From Sphingobium sp. (GTDB lineage: Bacteria; Pseudomonadota; Alphaproteobacteria; Sphingomonadales; Sphingomonadaceae): a stretch of DNA of 64,000 bases. Below the pieces are notes generated by a model. The model was given only the letters and a program-made list of their open reading frames with translations, had not been told where the DNA came from and ran no database searches. Location of the stretch: positions 33,436 through 97,435 of the forward strand of contig JAGIAZ010000009.1 in NCBI GenBank assembly GCA_017744605.1, read 5' to 3'. A program made the translations under genes and the position numbers. Shown one piece after another: positions 46,315 through 55,654 of this stretch (position 1 is its first letter; each line of letters starts with the position of its first letter).

Positions 46315-46800
46315 ATGAGCCTCGATCGCAGGACATTGCTCACCGGCACGGCTATGCTCGGTTTTTCCAGCCTGTTCGGGCTGTGGCCGGCCAAGGCCGA
46401 CATCAATCGCATGGGCGCCTACAGGCTGACCGACGCCGAGTGGCGCAAGAAGCTCTCGCCGCTTGCCTATAATGTGCTGCGCCATGCCGCGACCGAGCGC
46501 GCCGGGACGTCGCCGCTGCTGCAAGAGCATCGCAAGGGCACCTTCGCCTGCGCCGGCTGCGATCTCAAGCTCTACGATTCGAGCACCAAGTTCGAGAGCC
46601 ACACGGGCTGGCCCAGCTTCTGGAAGCCGCTACCCAAGGCGATCGGCACCAGTACGGACGACGAGCTCGGTTATCAGCGCACCGAGGTGCATTGCTCACG
46701 CTGTCTCGGACATCTCGGACATGTGTTCGACGATGGGCCCAAGCCCACCGGCCTGCGCTACTGCATGAACGGCGTTGCGCTGAAGTTCATCCCCGCCTGA
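46315..46800 (+). CDS. msrB: Tat-exported peptide-methionine (R)-S-oxide reductase MsrB
   Basis: Reduces methionine R-sulfoxide in proteins. The 161-residue protein starts [20 protein letters not shown], a twin-arginine-type signal (RRTLLTG), so it should act in the periplasm, unlike most cytoplasmic MsrB. Domain motifs: [19 protein letters not shown] near residue 82, the second zinc pair [16 protein letters not shown] near 122, and the catalytic [11 protein letters not shown] near 145. A separate reductant system is not adjacent. A GAAGGAGACGGG ribosome binding site precedes the ATG. The gene ends 41 bases before the convergent GT-C-like gene. Confidence 0.92.
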   Translation: MSLDRRTLLTGTAMLGFSSLFGLWPAKADINRMGAYRLTDAEWRKKLSPLAYNVLRHAATERAGTSPLLQEHRKGTFACAGCDLKLYDSSTKFESHTGWPSFWKPLPKAIGTSTDDELGYQRTEVHCSRCLGHLGHVFDDGPKPTGLRYCMNGVALKFIPA

Positions 46801-46814
46801 GTTTTGGTCCATAT

Positions 46815-46835
46815 TGTTTCAGCCACGCCGAAACA
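46815..46835. repeat. Palindrome TGTTTCAGC-CAC-GCCGAAACA
   Basis: Arms pair at 8 of 9 positions with a CAC loop, in the 40-base convergent gap between msrB and the GT-C-like gene. It is a sister copy of the element at 45118-45138. Confidence 0.55.
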
Positions 46836-46840
46836 GACGA

Positions 46841-48634
46841 TCAGGCGGCGGAATAAACGATCCTGTAAACCTTCACGGCTTCGCCGGGGCGCATCTGCAC
46901 CGGCACCAGCCAGTCGGGATGCTGCCCCTTCAGGAGCCCGGCGATCAGGCTGTGCGGATTGCGGCGCGCATATTTGACGATTTCGTTCTCGCCCTTGCAG
47001 AAGGCTACATAGCGCGCGCCCGTCGAGGTCACGATGGCGCGGGCATCGTCCGGCGTGGCGATCAGGCCGGAAATCGCGTCCTTCATGCCTTCGGTGTTGC
47101 GATGGTGTCCCGTCGCGACGACGCTGTGATGCGTATAGACGAGCATGTGCGCGCCGACATCGAGCGGCGTGAAGAGCAGCGACGCCGGCAGGGCGTCAAG
47201 TCCGCGCAGCGCCGCGTAGGTCGTGCAGCGGAAGCGGTCGGCGACGGTCTCGGACTGGGCCGGCGGGGCATGGGGATCCAGCGCGGCAGCCATGGCGGCG
47301 GACGCGCCGAACGGCGTCAACACCGCCGTCGCCGCAGAGAGCGCGACACGCAGCGGCATGATGCGCAAGCGCTGCACGGCGCCGAGCAGTGACGCGAGCA
47401 GCACGGCATTGCCTGGCAAGGCGAGCAGATGCGCATAGGACATGGCGCGCATCACATCGAGCGAGACGAGGAACGCGACGGCCTGCATGGCGAGCAGGCT
47501 TGCCCATGCCATGCGATGCTCCGGGCAGATGGCCCGGCTCAAGCCGACCAGGCTGCCGAAGAGACCCAGGATCGAGGGAATGACGATCATCGCCTGCAGG
47601 TCGCGCGACTGCGTCCAGATCGGCATGCCTTCCTTCACGGCCATGAACCAGTTGTCATAGACGATCGGCGGAAGCGTCTCGAACGGGCCGGCAAAGCATT
47701 GGCGCGCGGTCAGGACGAAGACGGCCGCGCCGGCCGCGCCGCCGAACACCAGCGGAAGCGCGCGACGCACCATGTCGTTGCTGCGCACCTGTTTGGATGC
47801 CGCGAGGACGGTCAGGCAGGTGACGGCGAGCGGCACCTGGAAGGCGGGCGAGAAGCTGTCGCACCAGGGAATGAGCGCGTCGGACGGGAAGTGCGTGCCG
47901 AACAGCAATGCCGCCGACGCGACCGTCAGCGCGATCAGATAATTGCGGAAATCGGGCCAGCAGTCGACGCGCAGCACATGGCGAACGGCCAGCACACCGC
48001 CCATGGCCACCGCACAAGGCAGGCCTTCGACGGAAATCTGGAGCCAGCAGGCCATGGCGATGCCGGCGATCATCCCCGAACGGCCGTCGCGGCGCCAGGT
48101 ATTGAGGATGGCGAGCATGGCGATGGCGCCGCAAAGGATCTGCGGGCCGTGATGGTCGATGCGCATCGGCGCGAACTGGATCAGAATGCCGAGCGAGGTG
48201 CCCAGCATGGCGACCGCCAGCAGCGCTGTGCAGCGCCCGAGGCCGACCCAGCGCGCCATCTTGTAGGCGACGACCATGAGGATGAGCAGCAGCGTCAGCG
48301 GCACGATGATCAGCGTTGCGCGCTCCGCCAGCGCGGTGCCGAGCAGCGGCTTCAGGGCGGCAAGCGTGAGCGCGATCGGCAGGTCGACGAGGCGGGACCA
48401 GTGCATGGGGACGCCCGTCGGGGGATGGATGCGATGCTGCGTCAGGTCGAACCAGCTTTGGCCGCCCAGCAGGTCGCGAACCTGGACGAGGCGCAGCGCA
48501 TCATCGGGGTCGCGAAAATTCATGGGACCAACGAAGTGCCAGTCGACGATCAGCAGCGCCGTGCAGACGGCGGCCCAGATGGCCAGCAGCAGGACGATGG
48601 TGGCGTTGCGCGAGAGGGCGGGCTGGCCGATCAT
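46841..48634 (-). CDS. Large polytopic membrane protein, GT-C glycosyltransferase-like
   Basis: A 597-residue protein with roughly eleven to twelve hydrophobic segments. The first extracytoplasmic loop reads FRDPDDALRLVQVRDLLGG near residue 42, followed by PTGVPMHWSRLVDLP near 73. An acidic DPDD in that loop is what GT-C/oligosaccharyltransferase-like enzymes (PMT_2, STT3) use for metal or lipid-phosphate donors. Residues 470-597 form a soluble C-terminal domain (ADRFRCTTYAALRGLD, GARYVAFCKGENE). Probably it transfers a sugar from a polyprenyl-phosphate donor in the envelope, but the acceptor is unknown and glycosylation is inferred from topology. Confidence 0.65.
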   Translation of the reverse strand: MIGQPALSRNATIVLLLAIWAAVCTALLIVDWHFVGPMNFRDPDDALRLVQVRDLLGGQSWFDLTQHRIHPPTGVPMHWSRLVDLPIALTLAALKPLLGTALAERATLIIVPLTLLLILMVVAYKMARWVGLGRCTALLAVAMLGTSLGILIQFAPMRIDHHGPQILCGAIAMLAILNTWRRDGRSGMIAGIAMACWLQISVEGLPCAVAMGGVLAVRHVLRVDCWPDFRNYLIALTVASAALLFGTHFPSDALIPWCDSFSPAFQVPLAVTCLTVLAASKQVRSNDMVRRALPLVFGGAAGAAVFVLTARQCFAGPFETLPPIVYDNWFMAVKEGMPIWTQSRDLQAMIVIPSILGLFGSLVGLSRAICPEHRMAWASLLAMQAVAFLVSLDVMRAMSYAHLLALPGNAVLLASLLGAVQRLRIMPLRVALSAATAVLTPFGASAAMAAALDPHAPPAQSETVADRFRCTTYAALRGLDALPASLLFTPLDVGAHMLVYTHHSVVATGHHRNTEGMKDAISGLIATPDDARAIVTSTGARYVAFCKGENEIVKYARRNPHSLIAGLLKGQHPDWLVPVQMRPGEAVKVYRIVYSAA

Positions 48635-48840
48635 GCGGCGGTTGCGCGCTTCGCGCCACGCTTGGCGACGTCGACGTTCTCGTCAGGACGGTTCGACATT
48701 CAACATTGCCCCGGGCATGGATCGGTCCCCGAAGAGATGACTGAAATGCCCTAATAAATGCTTAAGCGCGCGGATTTTACACCCGGAGCGGCCGCCGGAA
48801 AGGTAAATGCGCGCGCGCTCGTCCTGGGAGCGCCCGACCT

Positions 48841-49194
48841 TCAGGCAAGCAGATCATACGCCTTGCCCTCGACGAGGATGCGCTGGATTTTCATCTCCGG
48901 CGTGCCGTCGATCCGCGGCTGGCCGATCAGCGTCACGGTCTTGGCCTTTTTGAGCATGTCCGCGTTGAGGCCGCGTTGCTCCATGCGCAGGATCGGCGCG
49001 AGCACCACTTCCCAGCGCTTGCCCTGATATTGCACGGCGGCGGCGCCATGCGGGTTCGCCCAGCGAATCTCGGTGATCGGGGCGGTGATGGTCAGCGTCT
49101 TGCTGGCGTCATAGCTGCTCCAGCCATGATGGGCCGACGTCATGGTCGGCAGGGCACAAAGCAGGGCAGCGGCGGCGATCAGAGGCAGGCGCAT
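48841..49194 (-). CDS. Small exported protein, DUF6152 type
   Basis: A 117-residue protein with signal MRLPLIAAAALLCALPTMTS and cleavage near AHHGW. The mature part starts HHGWSSYDASKTLTITAPIT, followed by IRWANPHGAA, which fits the DUF6152 family of small beta-rich periplasmic proteins. Function unknown; the N-terminal His pair could bind metal. ATG at 49194 has AGGAAAGG eight bases upstream; a TTG at 49215 would add seven residues. It stands alone between the GT-C-like gene and purH. Confidence 0.75.
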   Translation of the reverse strand: MRLPLIAAAALLCALPTMTSAHHGWSSYDASKTLTITAPITEIRWANPHGAAAVQYQGKRWEVVLAPILRMEQRGLNADMLKKAKTVTLIGQPRIDGTPEMKIQRILVEGKAYDLLA

Positions 49195-49299
49195 GGGCAC
49201 GGCCTTTCCTGGCAAGAGGGACTCACCCGCTTCGCCAATTTACGCTGAAATGCCGGTGAGGCCAAGCAGCGATCCCGAACGCGGCGGTCCGGCGCGCGC

Positions 49300-50901
49300 T
49301 CAATGGCGGAAGTGACGCATCCCCGTGAAGACCATCGCCAGGCCGGCTTCGTCGGCAGCGGCGATCACCTTGTCGTCGCCGAGCGAACCGCCCGGCTGGA
49401 TGACGGCGGTCGCGCCCGCCTCCGCCGCAGCCAGCAGGCCATCGGGGAAGGGGAAGAAGGCATCGGAGGCGACGGCCGATCCGACCGTGCGAGGCTGAGC
49501 CCAGCCGGCTTCCTCGGCGGCTTCCCTGGCGCGGATCGCGGCGATGCGCGATGAATCGCGGCGGTTCATCTGGCCCGCGCCGATCCCGGCGGTGGCGCCG
49601 TCCTTGGCATAGACGATCGCGTTGGACTTCACATGCTTGGCGATCGTCCAGGCGAAGAGGCAGTCCTTGAGTTCCTGTTCGGTCGGCGCGCGTTTCGTCA
49701 CCACCTTGAGGTCGGCTGGCGCGATGACGCCCCCGATTGTCCCGTTGTCGCGCGACTGGACCAGCATGCCGCCGGCGATGGTCTTCATCTCCAGGCCGCC
49801 GCGCACCGGATCGGGCAATTGGCCGGTCAGCAGCAGGCGAAGATTCTTCTTGCGGGCGAAGACCGCGCGCGCCGCCTCGTCGGCATCCGGCGCCACGACG
49901 ACTTCGGTGAAGATGTCGGTGATCGCCTCGGCCGTCGGTCCGTCCAGCGGCCGGTTGACCGCGATGATTCCGCCGAAGGCCGAGACGCGGTCGCAGTCGA
50001 AGGCTTGCCGGTAGGCGTCGATGAGCGTGCCTGCCGTCGCGACGCCACAGGGGTTCGCATGCTTGACGATGACGACCGTCGGCGCCGCCGCGCGGAACTC
50101 GCTGACCAGGCCGAGCGCGGCGTCGGCGTCATTGAGGTTGTTGTAGCTCAGGTCCTTGCCCTGGATCTGCGTCGCCTGGCCAATGCCCTTGGCCGCAGGG
50201 CCGGCGGGCACATAAAGCGCCGCCTTCTGGTGCGGATTCTCGCCATAGCGCAATTCGCTGGAGAGCCTGAGCGGCACGGGCAGGCTCTCGGGGAACATCT
50301 GGCCCTGGTCGGCAAAGGCGAACCAGCTGGCGATCATGGCGTCATATTCGGCGGTGGCGGCATAGGCCTTGGCGGCGCAGAGGCGGCGGAAGTCGTAGCT
50401 CGTCGCGCCGGCCTTGGCGTCCATCTCCTCGACGAGGCGCGCATAGTCGCCGGGATCGGTGACGATCGTCACGCTGGCGTGGTTCTTCGCCGCCGAGCGG
50501 ACCATGGACGGACCGCCGATGTCGATATTCTCGATGACCTCGTCCCGCGCCGCGCCGCGCATGACGGTCTGTGCGAAGGGGTAGAGATTGACCACCACCA
50601 GGTCGATCGCGCCGATTTCGTGCGCCTCCATCGCCGCGACATGCTCGTCATTGTCGCGGACCGCGAGCAGGCCGCCATGGACCTTGGGGTGGAGCGTCTT
50701 GACTCGCCCGTCCATCATCTCGGGGAAGCCGGTCAGGTCGGAAATGTCCATGACGTCAAGACCCGCCTCGCGCAGCGCCTTGGCCGTGCCGCCGGTCGAG
50801 ACCAGCGCGACGCCGTGCCGCGCGAGGGCCTGGCCAAGCTCGATCAGCCCGGTCTTGTCGGATACGGACAGCAAAGCGCGCTTGATGGTGACGTCCTGCA
50901 T
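49300..50901 (-). CDS. purH: Bifunctional AICAR transformylase/IMP cyclohydrolase PurH
   Basis: Carries out the last two steps of de novo IMP synthesis. The 533-residue product has the MGS-like IMP cyclohydrolase domain at the N-terminus ([44 protein letters not shown]) and the AICARFT domain afterwards ([17 protein letters not shown] near residue 203, [21 protein letters not shown] near 262, [16 protein letters not shown] near 456). ATG at 50901 has GAGGA five bases upstream; an ATG at 50913 would add four residues. It follows the heparinase-like gene on the minus strand. Confidence 0.96.
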   Translation of the reverse strand: MQDVTIKRALLSVSDKTGLIELGQALARHGVALVSTGGTAKALREAGLDVMDISDLTGFPEMMDGRVKTLHPKVHGGLLAVRDNDEHVAAMEAHEIGAIDLVVVNLYPFAQTVMRGAARDEVIENIDIGGPSMVRSAAKNHASVTIVTDPGDYARLVEEMDAKAGATSYDFRRLCAAKAYAATAEYDAMIASWFAFADQGQMFPESLPVPLRLSSELRYGENPHQKAALYVPAGPAAKGIGQATQIQGKDLSYNNLNDADAALGLVSEFRAAAPTVVIVKHANPCGVATAGTLIDAYRQAFDCDRVSAFGGIIAVNRPLDGPTAEAITDIFTEVVVAPDADEAARAVFARKKNLRLLLTGQLPDPVRGGLEMKTIAGGMLVQSRDNGTIGGVIAPADLKVVTKRAPTEQELKDCLFAWTIAKHVKSNAIVYAKDGATAGIGAGQMNRRDSSRIAAIRAREAAEEAGWAQPRTVGSAVASDAFFPFPDGLLAAAEAGATAVIQPGGSLGDDKVIAAADEAGLAMVFTGMRHFRH

Positions 50902-50970
50902 GCGGTTCCTCATGTGGCTGGCGAATGAATCGCGGCCCGCCTAGCGCAAGCCGTGCCTTTCCCCAAGACC

Positions 50971-50995
50971 GTTCGCCCTGCGCCTGTCGAAGGGC
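50971..50995. repeat. Short intergenic hairpin repeat (GTTCGCCCTGCGCCTGTCGAAGGGC)
   Basis: GCCCT ... AGGGC arms around GCGCCTGTCGA, in the gap upstream of purH. It matches the GTTCGCCCTGAGCCTGTCGAAGGGC extragenic repeat that I recall from sphingomonad genomes. Confidence 0.5.
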
Positions 50996-51037
50996 TGCAC
51001 TTTTCTTCGGTCGGCCGAAAGGTGTAATGGACCGGTA

Positions 51038-52798
51038 TCAGCCCGAGCGCTTGAGCAGCCAGCCGATGCTGGTGCCGCCCTTGTCGGCAATGCCGTTGAC
51101 CAGCAGTTGCTGCGTCTGGTGCGGGCGGCCCTCGCCGTCGATCCACAGGCTGTCTTCCAGCACGAGTTCGCCGGCATTGACCCGGAACTGCCAGAGCGCG
51201 CCGTTGGCGAGGCGCAGCAGCGCCCCTTGCCGATCGGCTGTGAGTGTCGGTTCGACATCGGGGCCGAGATGGAAGCGCAGCGCATAGCTGCAATCCGCGA
51301 TGCGGCGGCGCCGTTCCACGGGGAGGAGCATGTCCTCGCCGCGCAGTTCGCGCCCTTCCGCGCTCAGCAGGATGAGCCGCTTGTGCTGGAAGCCCAGGCG
51401 GCGCGCATAGCCGTCATGGCCGATCTCGAGGCGGCTGCCCTGGTCGAGCTCCTGCCGGTCGAGTTCGACCTGGCTGACGCCGCGTCCAAGCGATCCGTCC
51501 GGCTGGATGGCCGTCGAGTTGCTGTCGTTGAGCGTCAATGTGCTGTGCGCCGCCGTGGTGCGCAGCGCTTGCGCGAACTCGTCGTCGATGATCGCGCCCG
51601 CCAGCGCGGCGCCGCCGCAATTGACGATGAGGCGCACCGGTCCGTCACTGACTTCGATCGCGGCTGTGGACGCGCAACCGGTCCTGGCGAGCCGCGCCAC
51701 CGGCGGGGGCGCAGCGTCGACCTGGACGACGGTTTGTCCCGCCGCGAGCCGCTGATAGCCCCAGTCGCGCGCCTGGCGGAGCGGCCGGGTGCGGACGCCG
51801 GAAGCAGCGATGATGGTCGTCACGCGCGACGGATCGGTCCAGGCGCCGCCCTGCCAGTTGCCAGGCGCACCGTCGCCATGGAGGATGCCCAGCATCGCCG
51901 CGACCGCGCGCTCGGTGAGCTCGGTGATCCAGCCCGGCAGGTCCCTGCGGCGCACCTGATAGACGCCGGATAGCATGGAGAGCAGCGCGATCGCCTCGAG
52001 CTGCTCCTGCGGCGAGCGCGAGATGATCCCGCCATCGGCCGAGAAGGCGCTCTCCAGCGCGCGCTTGAGGCCCGCCTCGCCATAGATCTGGCGCGGTTCG
52101 CCGCCGGGCAGCAGCAGCCCCGCCGCGATGATGCCGGTCCAGGCCGTGATCCGCGCGAGGCCGATCGGCGCCTTGTCGGCACTGCGGTCGAGATGGCGGG
52201 CGGTGCGGGCGATGCAGTTGAGCACGAGGCTGCGGTAGACGAGGTCGCCGCTCGACAGGATCAGCGGCGAATAGGTCGTCCAGGTGAGGATGCGCCAGCC
52301 GGCATTGTCGGCGCGCCAGGCGGGTTCGCTCGGTGTTTCGCCATGGGCGGCGAGCCAGGCCCGCATCTGCTGCTCGGCGACCGGCACGGCATTGTCGAGC
52401 GTCGTCGCGGCGGCGAGGTCGGCGAGCCAGCGGAAGCGATGGATATGATCGACGAAGCCGATGGGCTGGTCGATCTTCTTGTAATCGAGGCCGAGCAGCG
52501 GCTGCTTCATGCCCCGGTAGAAGAAATAGCCCGCGCGCAACGCCTTCCCGGCGCGCGCATCGCCCGGCACCAGCTCGGGCGGCACCGCCAGCAGCTTCAG
52601 CGGATATTTGCCCTTGAGCCGCATGGCGTGGAGCGGCGTATTCCAGGTCAGGCGGTAGAAGTGATTGGCCAGCCTTTCGCTCAGCGACAGGCCGCGATCG
52701 TCGACGAGCAGCAGGCGCTTGCCTTGCTCGATCGTGTCGTCCTCGGGCGCCACCCGCTCCGGCTCCAGCCGGGGCAGCGTTTTGGGGCGGGCGGTCAT
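51038..52798 (-). CDS. Heparinase II/III family protein
   Basis: A 586-residue protein of the heparinase II/III superfamily: an N-terminal all-helical (alpha/alpha toroid) part with [15 protein letters not shown] near residue 115 and [19 protein letters not shown] near 250. A C-terminal beta domain follows ([12 protein letters not shown] near 385, [16 protein letters not shown] near 410, with the HST histidine region). Known members degrade uronic-acid polysaccharides. It has no signal peptide, which is odd for a polysaccharide lyase. It overlaps the rpe stop by 4 bases and precedes purH. Substrate unknown. Confidence 0.85.
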   Translation of the reverse strand: MTARPKTLPRLEPERVAPEDDTIEQGKRLLLVDDRGLSLSERLANHFYRLTWNTPLHAMRLKGKYPLKLLAVPPELVPGDARAGKALRAGYFFYRGMKQPLLGLDYKKIDQPIGFVDHIHRFRWLADLAAATTLDNAVPVAEQQMRAWLAAHGETPSEPAWRADNAGWRILTWTTYSPLILSSGDLVYRSLVLNCIARTARHLDRSADKAPIGLARITAWTGIIAAGLLLPGGEPRQIYGEAGLKRALESAFSADGGIISRSPQEQLEAIALLSMLSGVYQVRRRDLPGWITELTERAVAAMLGILHGDGAPGNWQGGAWTDPSRVTTIIAASGVRTRPLRQARDWGYQRLAAGQTVVQVDAAPPPVARLARTGCASTAAIEVSDGPVRLIVNCGGAALAGAIIDDEFAQALRTTAAHSTLTLNDSNSTAIQPDGSLGRGVSQVELDRQELDQGSRLEIGHDGYARRLGFQHKRLILLSAEGRELRGEDMLLPVERRRRIADCSYALRFHLGPDVEPTLTADRQGALLRLANGALWQFRVNAGELVLEDSLWIDGEGRPHQTQQLLVNGIADKGGTSIGWLLKRSG

Positions 52799-53457
52799 GA
52801 TCCCCTCAGCTTTCTGATATTGTCGGCATAAGCGGATGGCCCGCCGCGAAATGTGGCTGTGCCGGCCACGAGCGCGTCGGCGCCGGCGGCGATGACCCGG
52901 GGTGCGGTCGCGGCGTCGATGCCGCCATCCACTTCCAGGGCGATGGCGCGGCCGCTCCTGTCGATCATCTTGCGCACCGCCTCGATCTTGCGAAGCTGGC
53001 TCTCGATGAAGCTCTGGCCGCCGAAGCCGGGATTGACGCTCATCACCAGCACCAGGTCGATCTCGTCGATGAGATAGTCCAGCATCTTGGCCGGCGTGCC
53101 GGGATTGAGCGCGATGCCCGCCTGCTTGCCCAATGCCTTGATGCGCTGCACCGAGCGGTGGACATGCGGGCCCGCCTCGGGATGGATAGTCAATATGTCG
53201 GCGCCGGCCTCGGCAAAGGCATCGAGGAAATGATCGACCGGCGCAATCATGAGATGCACGTCGAGCGGCTTGGCGGTGTGCGGGCGCAGGGCCTTCACCA
53301 CCATCGGCCCGATGGTCAGATTGGGCACGAAATGCCCGTCCATCACGTCGACATGGATCCAGTCCGCCCCCGCTGCGTCGACGGCGCGCACCTCTTCCCC
53401 GAGCCGCGCGAAGTCAGCCGACAAGATGGAGGGTGCGATGCGAACGGGAGATACCAT
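52795..53457 (-). CDS. rpe: Ribulose-phosphate 3-epimerase
   Basis: Interconverts ribulose 5-phosphate and xylulose 5-phosphate in the pentose phosphate pathway. The 220-residue TIM barrel has [18 protein letters not shown] at the N-terminus, [18 protein letters not shown] near residue 33, PLDVHLMI near 66, [17 protein letters not shown] near 136 and [13 protein letters not shown] near 176. ATG at 53457 gives [10 protein letters not shown]; the frame extends 86 codons further upstream but matches no family there. It is translationally coupled to the heparinase-like gene. Confidence 0.95.
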   Translation of the reverse strand: MVSPVRIAPSILSADFARLGEEVRAVDAAGADWIHVDVMDGHFVPNLTIGPMVVKALRPHTAKPLDVHLMIAPVDHFLDAFAEAGADILTIHPEAGPHVHRSVQRIKALGKQAGIALNPGTPAKMLDYLIDEIDLVLVMSVNPGFGGQSFIESQLRKIEAVRKMIDRSGRAIALEVDGGIDAATAPRVIAAGADALVAGTATFRGGPSAYADNIRKLRGS

Positions 53458-53569
53458 GGCTAGCGGAAAGTAACCCTCCGATTCGGCCAGCGCAACCGCA
53501 GCCGACCGCTCAAATAGGGCGCCTGAGGATAAAGTTGTGGATGGTTTTTCAGGGCTGTCCCAAGCTGAG

Positions 53570-54883
53570 TCAGATCGTCTCCAGCGTGGCCATGAAGAAG
53601 CCGTCGAGGCCCCCTGCGTCGGCCAGCATGAAGGGGAGCGTGCGCAACTGCCCCGCTGCATCCGAAGCGAGCCCGGCCGGCAGCACGATGCCGTCGATGG
53701 GGCGCGGACGGACATCGCGGCGGCGTTCGAGCAGGGCGGCGATCTGTGCCTCGCCTTCTGCCGGCTCCAGGCTGCAGGTCGCGTAGACGAGCAGGCCCCC
53801 GGGCTTCAGCCAGCCGAGCGCCCGATCGAGCAAAGCGGCCTGGATCTCGGCCATTTCGGCGATCTGGCGTGGGCCGATGCGGTGGAGCACGTCGGGATGG
53901 CGGCGGAAGATGCCGGTGGCGCTGCACGGCGCGTCGAGCAGGATCGCATCGGCTTTCTCCGTCGGCTGCCAGCGCATCAGATCGGCGCAGACGATGTCCG
54001 TCGCGAGGCCAGTGCGTTCGACCGTCTCGGACAGCCGCTCGAGCCGCCGCGCCGATTGATCGACCGATGTCACCTGCCAGCCCGCCGCTGCCAGCTGCAT
54101 CGTCTTGCCCCCGGGCGCGGCGCACAGGTCCAGCGCATGGCGGCCTCCGCCTTGCCCGAGCAGCCGCGCGGGGAGCGAGGCCGCGAGGTCCTGCACCCAG
54201 AAGGCGCCGTCGCTAAAGCCGTCCAGCGTCGTGACGTCCGTTTCGGCGGGAAGCCGGACATGGCCGGGCGCCAGGCTGGTTCCGCCCAGCCGCGTCGCCC
54301 AGTCGGCCGTGGCGCCGGGATCCTTGAGGCTGAGGTCGAGCGGCGGCCGGGTGCCGAGCGCGACCTGCGCCGCCGACGTCATGGCGTCACCCCAGGCCAC
54401 CTGCCAGCGCGCCCGGGCCGCCTCCGGCAGGCTCGGCGGATCCGGCAGGGTCACGCCGGACCGCAGCAGGTTGCCGAGCACGCCATGAACCAGCTTGCGC
54501 GGTCCGCCGTCGACCAGCGGCAGGGCCGTCGCGACGACGGCGTGATGCGGCGTGTCGAGCAGCAGCGCCTGGGCGAGCGCCAGGCGCAGCACGGTGCGCG
54601 CCTTGGCGTCATCGGGCAGGGGCTTGGTCGTCGCCCCGTCGATCAGCGTGTCGAGATCCGGCATGTGACGCAGCACGCCGGCGGCAATGGCATGCACCAG
54701 GGCGCGGTCAGGGCCGGGCAGGCCTTGCGCGGCACTGTGCAGGGCCGTTTCGAGCGGCTGTCCGCGCCGCAGGACGGCGTCGAGCAGCCGCAGCGCCGCG
54801 CGCCGCGCGAGAAAGCCCGGCGGCATGTCGCTGGATTTCCTGCGATGGGCGCGGAGAGGATGTTTCGACATGGCGGGCGCCAT
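53570..54883 (-). CDS. rsmB: 16S rRNA (cytosine(967)-C(5))-methyltransferase RsmB family
   Basis: A 437-residue RNA m5C methyltransferase with an N-terminal NusB-like helical domain ([19 protein letters not shown] near residue 30) and a C-terminal Rossmann domain. Motif I is [17 protein letters not shown] near 253, [19 protein letters not shown] near 315 holds the PC motif, and [16 protein letters not shown] near 377 holds the catalytic TCS cysteine. Possible starts are 54883, 54871 and 54826; the longest is used here and the choice is weak. It is divergent from the SdhAF4 gene, a conserved neighbourhood. Confidence 0.9.
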   Translation of the reverse strand: MAPAMSKHPLRAHRRKSSDMPPGFLARRAALRLLDAVLRRGQPLETALHSAAQGLPGPDRALVHAIAAGVLRHMPDLDTLIDGATTKPLPDDAKARTVLRLALAQALLLDTPHHAVVATALPLVDGGPRKLVHGVLGNLLRSGVTLPDPPSLPEAARARWQVAWGDAMTSAAQVALGTRPPLDLSLKDPGATADWATRLGGTSLAPGHVRLPAETDVTTLDGFSDGAFWVQDLAASLPARLLGQGGGRHALDLCAAPGGKTMQLAAAGWQVTSVDQSARRLERLSETVERTGLATDIVCADLMRWQPTEKADAILLDAPCSATGIFRRHPDVLHRIGPRQIAEMAEIQAALLDRALGWLKPGGLLVYATCSLEPAEGEAQIAALLERRRDVRPRPIDGIVLPAGLASDAAGQLRTLPFMLADAGGLDGFFMATLETI

Positions 54884-55073
54884 AGCAGCGATTGTCGGGT
54901 CATGGCCCGGAAAAAGCTCAGGCTTGAATTCGGCCGCCAGGCGGCGAATATGGGCAATCGGTCAGCCTGGCGTATTTTCAAAGTCGGATGAACTCATCCG
55001 ACGGCTCGGAAAATACGAAAAACGAAGGAAAAGAGAGCCTGATCCATTGGATCATGCTCATGCGGAAGTATTC

Positions 55074-55256
55074 ATGGGACAACGCCCCGATCATCTCAAG
55101 CCACCGGCCCATCTATCGCCCAACTCGCCCGTGCCGGAGCCCGAAAAGCTGGCATCGACGGGCGGCCGGAAACGGCCGGCGGGTGAAAAGGAAGATCGGC
55201 TTGAGCCGACGCGCTACGGTGACTGGGAACAAAACGGAATCGCCGTCGATTTCTGA
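55074..55256 (+). CDS. Succinate dehydrogenase assembly factor 4 family protein (DUF1674)
   Basis: A 60-residue protein starting MGQRPDHLKPPAHLSP and ending DRLEPTRYGDWEQNGIAVDF. The C-terminal block PTRYGDWExNGIAVDF is the DUF1674/SdhAF4 signature; in mitochondria this factor binds flavinylated Sdh1 and aids complex II assembly. GGAAG five bases before the ATG supports the start. The longer upstream frame is antisense to rsmB and is not real. Such genes are often near rsmB in alphaproteobacteria. No sdh gene is in the window. Confidence 0.87.
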   Translation: MGQRPDHLKPPAHLSPNSPVPEPEKLASTGGRKRPAGEKEDRLEPTRYGDWEQNGIAVDF

Positions 55257-55432
55257 GTCCGCGAGGATTCGTTTCACCGTCTTTTTTGCACGCCTTCGGC
55301 GGATCGTCCCCATTTGATGCACTTTTTATATGCAATCGGAAAAGAATGCGTCATATATGTGTCACCCGCTCCGGCAGAGAGAGCGGACATGAAGCGGGAC
55401 GCGGTACAACGAGAAACAGAGGCTCCAGATCA

Positions 55433-55456
55433 GGCTAGACGACCCACGGTCTAGCC
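55433..55456. repeat. Inverted repeat GGCTAGAC/GTCTAGCC
   Basis: Perfect 8-bp arms (55433-55440 and 55449-55456) with an 8-base loop, in the convergent spacer. Confidence 0.45.
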
Positions 55457-55509
55457 CGCGTTGCTTCGGCTCAAGTGCAGTTTCCCGATTTCGAAATAAC
55501 TTTCTGCTT

Positions 55510-55533
55510 CGATCGGCACTCCCACACCGATCG
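55510..55533. repeat. Inverted repeat CGATCGG/CCGATCG
   Basis: Perfect 7-bp arms (55510-55516 and 55527-55533) with a 10-base loop, in the convergent spacer. Confidence 0.4.
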
Positions 55534-55605
55534 TCGACGGAACGCCGGCCGGTACCCCACGCCGGCCGGCGAACCCGGCCCAGCCAACCCGGAAATATAG
55601 TCCGA

Positions 55606-55627
55606 CATTCCCGCCTGCGCGGGAATG
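55606..55627. repeat. Extragenic hairpin CATTCCCGC-CTGC-GCGGGAATG
   Basis: Perfect 9-bp stem with a 4-base loop ending 28 bases past the ssb stop. It matches the widespread CATTCCCGCNNNNGCGGGAATG extragenic repeat and may terminate ssb. Confidence 0.65.
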
Positions 55628-55654
55628 ACGATGATGTGTAGGTTCTGCGGCGCG

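Larger units (their letters stand above)
55257..55654. other. 398-bp convergent spacer with several inverted repeats, no convincing gene
   Basis: This is the only gene-free stretch over 300 bases. It lies between the convergent SdhAF4 and ssb genes. It starts with a T-run (CGTCTTTTTTGC near 55283), has an AT-rich patch (55320-55362), then a 21-codon open frame at 55389-55454 that I cannot support as a gene. Four inverted repeats follow; three are listed separately, and the fourth is GCCGGCC-based around 55542-55569. Confidence 0.5.

Noticed and set aside
55389..55454. A 21-codon open frame in the convergent spacer
   Set aside because: Too short, no conserved pattern, and it runs into an inverted repeat.
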